A stretch of DNA of 64,000 nt from Crotalaria pallida (Eukaryota > Streptophyta > Magnoliopsida > Fabales > Fabaceae), in contig CM075652.1 of the NCBI GenBank assembly GCA_037953625.1, forward strand, positions 55,793,501-55,857,500, given 5' to 3'. Within the stretch, counting starts at the first letter, position 1. Every line of letters starts with the position of its first letter. Below, one piece after another: positions 59,460 to 64,000 of this stretch. The position numbers and the translations under genes are program-made. The notes below the pieces were generated by a model. The model was not told the origin of the DNA and did no database searches. It saw only the letters and a program-made list of their open reading frames with translations.

Positions 59460-59945
59460 GGCTTATTTATGTTTTTGTCTCTAAAAGTTAAGTATATTTT
59501 GGTTTTAGTCTTTAGAAGATATTTTGGTCTAGACTTGTTCTTAAATTTTTAAAAGTTTTGGTTTTGGTCCACTTCATTAGAAAAAAATATGTTATCTACT
59601 GATCTGGCTAACGAAACACACCACATTATCATTATCATGTGGTGTGAAATAGCGTCAAATAAGTGATATAACATGGAAGATAGAAGCCCAACAAACGCAA
59701 AATGGTCCCATGCAAAATTTTATATTCATGAGTCTGAATTATTCATGTCATATCATTTGCGTAGTGCTATCTCACATAATTGGCTGCTAAGTAATTCCAC
59801 TTCAGTATATAACATTTTTTTTAATTAAGGAGATCAAAACCAAAATTTTTGTTGTAAAATTAAGCACTAGTCCATGTGAAAATTACTTTGCAGATTAAAA
59901 CTAAAATACGCTCGATTTTTAGGGATTCAAAACATAAATAAGTCC
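59460..59945. mobile_element. Long-inverted-repeat (foldback) element, copy C
   Basis: The left arm GCTTATTTATGTTTTTGTC is matched by the right-end AACATAAATAAG; inner arms repeat the GGTTTTGGTCC / GATCAAAACCAAAA pattern of copies A and B. Internal palindrome ATCATGTGGTGTGAAAT near 59635. More diverged than copy B. Confidence 0.65.
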
Positions 59946-60159
59946 GACATAGAAATAACACTGTATATAAGGGTTAAAAATTAAAATGTACTGTAATCTT
60001 AGAAAAAAGAAAAGTTGAGGCGAACCGTGAGGAGTGGAGACCCGTTTAGGGTTTGGGGTGTAAGTTTTATAAAACCTAAGACGCACCACACTTTTACATC
60101 TCTCCTTTCGCAGCGCCGCAGCTTCAGATTCAGCATCTCTCTCCTCCCTCCTTGAAGCC

Positions 60160-62927
60160 ATGGCTCTGGTTACTCCTCTCTCTTTCTCGTTCACTTTTGC
60201 ATTAAACTGCATCTGATATGATTTCATTTCATTTCATTTCATGATGTATATTAATTCATCTGAATCGTTCGTTTGTATGTGCGTAGATCCTGCATGCAGC
60301 ATCGTCAAACAAGAATGCTCACAAGACTCTGATCGCTGCAGAGTACAACGGTGTGCAGGTTCAACTGGCACCTAATTTTGAGATGGGTGTTTCTAACAAA
60401 ACCCCTGAATTCCTCAAGATGAACCCTCTTGGAAAGGTATCCCATCCCCTTTTTTCATCATCATCATAACTACTTTTTTCCGTCCCTGTATATAAGACCC
60501 TTTTGGGAACTTTCACTCTCATCAAGAAAGTTGGTTAATTTAGTTAATGATATTGGAAATGTGAATATTTGATATGTATTTTCAAAACTACCATATTAAT
60601 ATTATTGAAAATGTAAACAATATTAAATAAATAAGGGTATTAATGAATTGAAAATGTAAACAATATTAAATAAATAAGGGTATTAATGAAAAGAAGTAAT
60701 TAATTGTCTTTGAAAATTGGTATAGGGTTTTATAGATAGGAATAAAAAAGAAAAATGTCAAAAGTGTCTTGTATTTATAATTGTATTTATATTTATATTT
60801 AGGGATGGAGATAGTATTTGATTTCACTTTGATTGATTGATCACATTTAAACATCTCTCTATCCAGGTTCCTGTGTTGGAAACTCCGGATGGCCCTGTCT
60901 TTGAAAGCAATGCCATCGCTCGTCATGGTAACCTAACCATCCCACCTTTTCATTTTTCTTAATAGCCAAACATTTTTTTTTGGGGTTTTCTCTGTTTACC
61001 ATGATTCAGAGTTCTGACTATTAATTGCACTCGTGGACCTAGATTTAAAACCTTTATTATTATCATCATATAGCTACAAGTTCAAAATTTGTGTGTGTTG
61101 AAGTGGATTCTTCTAAATTGAATCTTTTATGAATTGCAGTTGCACGATTGAATGCTGATGCCAATTTGCTGGGATCTACAGCCATTGAACAGGTATGCCA
61201 TTGAAAGGTATGCTTTTTTAGTAGTGATTTTTTCTTGTATTCTTTATGTTCCAATATATGCATGCATGTTCTCATGTGTGTGCTTTCTTTGAAAGTGTCT
61301 AATTTATTTGGTTTTCTCTTTGTTTTTGTTAAATCATTTATTCTTTGATTTTTTTACAGTCCCACATTGATCAGTGGATTGACTTCTCGACGTTGGAGAT
61401 TGATGCTAATATTATGAAATTGTTATTGCCTAGACTTGGATTTGCCCAATTCCTTGCTCCGGTAAGTTGTGTGCACATTTTCATTCTAATATTAATCTCC
61501 ATTTTTATTTAGTTTGCATGTTTCTTAGCTGGAAAATTAATAATTGTTAACTCTGCATGAGTAATGAGTTTTTTAATAGCAATTGGATTAGTAACTAATT
61601 ATAGATGAATGTCCAATTCTTAATTTCAAAGCTTTTATACATTGTTCTTCATAAGAATTTTTGTAACTCATGTTCATTTCCCATTTTCCTGATATATTTT
61701 TTCTTCATTTTAATTGCCTATGTGTGAAGGTTGAGGAGGCTGCAAATGCTGCATTGAAGAGAGCATTGGGAGCTTTAAACACTCACCTTGCGTCCAATAC
61801 TTACCTGGTTGGGCATGCTGTGACCCTTGCTGACATCATAACGACTGTCAATTTGTATTTGGGTTTCACTAAGTTCTTTGTCAAGAGCTTCTCTTCGGAG
61901 TTCCCTCATGTTGAGAGATACTTTTGGACCTTGGTCAATCAGCCAAACTTCCGAAAGGTTTTAGGTCAGGTTCAGCAGACTGATGCATATCCACCTATTC
62001 CATCTGCAAAGAAGCCTTCCCAGCCGAAGGAAGCGAAACCCAAGGCTAAGGAGGAACCAAAGAAAGCAGCAAAACCAGAGCCAGCAAAGCCTGCCGAAGA
62101 GGCAGAAGAGGAGGCACCCAAGCCCAAACCCAAGAATCCTCTTGATCTTCTTCCTCCAAGCAAGATGGTATTGGATGACTGGAAAAGGCTCTACTCTAAC
62201 ACCAAGACCAACTTCCGCGAGGTTGCAATCAAAGGTATTGTGATTCTATTACTCAAGGTTTCTGTATTGAATTTTCTTTTACTGTCGTGGTTGTGGAGAT
62301 TTCCAAAATCTCAATATTGCATACAACTGTAGGAAAATGCAGGGGTGTCTCTGCAATTGTTTTTGCAGAGTGCATAAACCATGCTTTTAGGATTATGCTT
62401 GCAGTTTATTTCCATTAGAAATATGCTTTTATGCCTATGTTTTCAGAAGCTTGTTGCTTTTTTTGTGAATGTTATATTGAAGTTCAAGATTTTCTTCTAT
62501 GAAATGTTAGCGGTCTTATCATTTGTAATTGTCCTTTTGACTTGCAGGGTTCTGGGACATGTATGATCCTGAAGGATATTCACTCTGGTTTTGTGATTAC
62601 AAATACCAGGATGAGAACACTGTTTCCTTTGTGACATTGAACAAAGTTGGTGGATTTCTTCAGAGGATGGATCTGGCTCGCAAGTATGCTTTTGGAAAGA
62701 TGCTTGTGATTGGATCAGAGCCACCATTTAAGGTGAAGGGGTTGTGGCTTTTCCGTGGGCAAGAAATTCCTCAATTTGTGATCGATGAATGCTATGACAT
62801 GGAGCTCTATGAGTGGACAAAGGTTGACATCTCCGACGAAGCTCAGAAGGAGCGTGTTAGTCAGATGATTGAAGATTTTGAACCTTTCGAGGGGGAGCCT
62901 CTTTTGGATGCCAAGTGCTTCAAGTGA
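60160..62927 (+). CDS. EEF1G: Elongation factor 1-gamma (eEF1B-gamma)
   Basis: Subunit of the cytosolic eEF1B complex, which exchanges GDP for GTP on eEF1A during translation; gamma anchors the complex. Seven exons: 60160-60168, 60287-60436, 60867-60927, 61140-61192, 61360-61461, 61730-62234, 62548-62927, all GT-AG, total 1260 nt, 419 aa. The first coding exon encodes only Met-Ala-Leu. Domains: GST N-terminal (residues 1 to about 80, ILHAASSNKNAHKTLIAAEY, FESNAIARHVARL), GST C-terminal (about 85-210, YLVGHAVTLADI), a Lys/Pro/Glu-rich linker (about 215-260, KEEPKKAAKPEPAKPAEEAE) and the conserved EF1G domain (about 265-419, GFWDMYDPEGYSLWFCDYKY, ending DAKCFK). The preceding CT-rich leader (60095-60150) fits a highly expressed translation gene. 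Intron 2 holds a MITE. No lesion seen. Confidence 0.97.
60473..60814. mobile_element. Stowaway-like MITE in eEF1B-gamma intron 2
   Basis: Left CTTTTTTCCGTCCCTGTATA and right TATATTTAGGGATGGAGATAG, with TA at 60471-60472 and 60815-60816. It contains a perfect 43-bp tandem duplication (60605-60647 and 60648-60690). Confidence 0.75.
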
Positions 62928-63277
62928 AAATTTAATACCTGGTTAAAAGGGTCTGGTTGTCGCGTGTCTTTGATTTTGTTAGAATTTGTTTTTGCTCCTA
63001 TTTCCTACTTCAGTTATAGTGAAGTTCTAGCTGTGCGTGATTTGACAAACTTTGAAACTTAAAAGATACTTTGATTTTGTTACCTTTATTTTTACAATAG
63101 CCAATGCTTTTTTAATCGCTTGGTGTATGCATATGTATGAAATTCGTTTTGGATGACGTTATTTCCGGGTTCTCATGAGCTCATCAGCGAAAATATAGGG
63201 TCATGTTGAATGACCAAGGAGCTCAACGAAAGTATAATTCGTAATCAGTGAAATTCCCAGATAAGAAATAAGAAATA
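62928..63277. other. 3' flank of eEF1B-gamma
   Basis: Downstream of the stop codon; expected to hold the 3' UTR and poly(A) signal. No other feature. Confidence 0.5.
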
Positions 63278-63556
63278 CTCCATCCGTTCCTAAATATAAA
63301 GTTTCTTTGGAGAATTTTACATCCATTAAGAAAGTTGAATAATTTAGTTAATTGTATTGGAAATGTGAACTTTTGATATGTAATTTCAAAATTATTCCTA
63401 TTAATATTATTGGGAATCTAAATAGTGTAAAATAAATAGGGGTGTTTGTGAAAAAAAGTAATTAATGATTATTGGGAATTGGTGTGAGACTTTATAAATA
63501 GGGACAAAATAAAAGTGTCAAGAATATTTTATATTTAGGAACGGAGGGGGAGGGAG
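63278..63556. mobile_element. Stowaway-like MITE
   Basis: 279 bp from CTCCATCCGTTCCTAAATAT to ATATTTAGGAACGGAGGGGG and AGGGAG, TA duplications at 63276-63277 and 63557-63558. Best-preserved member of its family in the window. Confidence 0.85.
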
Positions 63557-63558
63557 TA

Positions 63559-64000
63559 ATAAAATTACACCTGCATAGGTTCCCTTTGGTTATATTGTTC
63601 TTATAACTAGTTGGCAATCCCGTGCAGAGCAGATGATGTTATTTCGCATATATAATTAAGATATATTCCATTCAGATAGATTTCATGCACTTGCATATTA
63701 CACTTTAAGATTATGCAAAATAAAAGCGGAAGATTTGAATAAATAATTTTATTTATAAAATATAAAGTATGAGTTATCACTAATCAATTCCATATATCAG
63801 TATTGAATGAAGCCGAAAATTGTTGAAGTTAAAACAAAATGTTTTTATTTAATTCTTATTGAAAAAAATAATTATATTTAATATTTATTAGAAAATGTGT
63901 TTATTAATTAATATATTATAATGTAAGGATTAAAAATGTTAAAAGTAAAATTGATGAGGAGGAAATGAAATTGTATAAAAGGTTAACATTGAAAGGCAAA
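63559..64000. other. AT-rich DNA at the right edge
   Basis: No gene or repeat boundary recognised. Confidence 0.4.

Overview
The window is nuclear DNA from a flowering plant. The evidence is GT-AG introns with AT-rich interiors, a chloroplast-targeted photosystem II protein, a plant xyloglucan galactosyltransferase, plant-only transposon families (plant-mobile-domain MULEs, TRIMs, a Tat-lineage Ty3/gypsy element, Stowaway-like MITEs) and a decayed plastid 23S rRNA insertion. The gene style suits a eudicot, perhaps a legume, but the sequence alone does not prove the species.

Four ordinary genes can be reconstructed with complete reading frames. PSB28 (+, 2357-3729, 2 exons, 179 aa) is a photosystem II assembly factor. 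A MUR3-type GT47 xyloglucan galactosyltransferase (-, 4970-6832, uninterrupted CDS, 620 aa) carries a predicted 5' UTR intron. The complex I subunit NDUFA9 (-, 29077-35787, 12 exons, 395 aa) and elongation factor eEF1B-gamma (+, 60160-62927, 7 exons, 419 aa) complete the set. They have no functional link to each other; they are housekeeping islands separated by transposon blocks.

Layout. 1-1310: right part of a MULE-like element with a PB1-like gene. 2357-7100: PSB28 and MUR3, convergent. 7442-15767: an almost complete 8.3-kb element (Element 1) with TIRs, a plant-mobile-domain (PMD) gene and a convergent MULE transposase fused to an OTU cysteine protease, plus five clusters of a short GGCGGAA-type motif in its noncoding parts. 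15811-28515: MITEs, long-inverted-repeat elements, SINEs, a second decayed MULE and a small TRIM. 29077-35787: NDUFA9, with a copia-like non-autonomous LTR element and a MITE in its introns. 36019-41069: Element 2, a diverged and truncated relative of Element 1 with the same gene pair but a different short motif (GGTCGTAA). 41070-48208: nested insertions including a SINE, plastid 23S rRNA-like DNA, a three-LTR TRIM array, a degenerate LTR element and a TAA-flanked MITE. 48307-59117: a full-length Tat-lineage LTR retrotransposon with matching 5-bp target duplications, gag-pol with premature stops and an extra antisense gene. 59460-64000: MITEs and the eEF1B-gamma gene.

The most interesting system is the PMD plus transposase-OTU element pair. 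Each of the two diverged copies keeps the same two convergent genes but carries its own short motif, dispersed in noncoding DNA. This recalls the motif arrays bound by the VANC anti-silencing proteins of Arabidopsis VANDAL MULEs. A sequence-specific recognition or anti-silencing role for the PMD protein or transposase is inference, not shown here.
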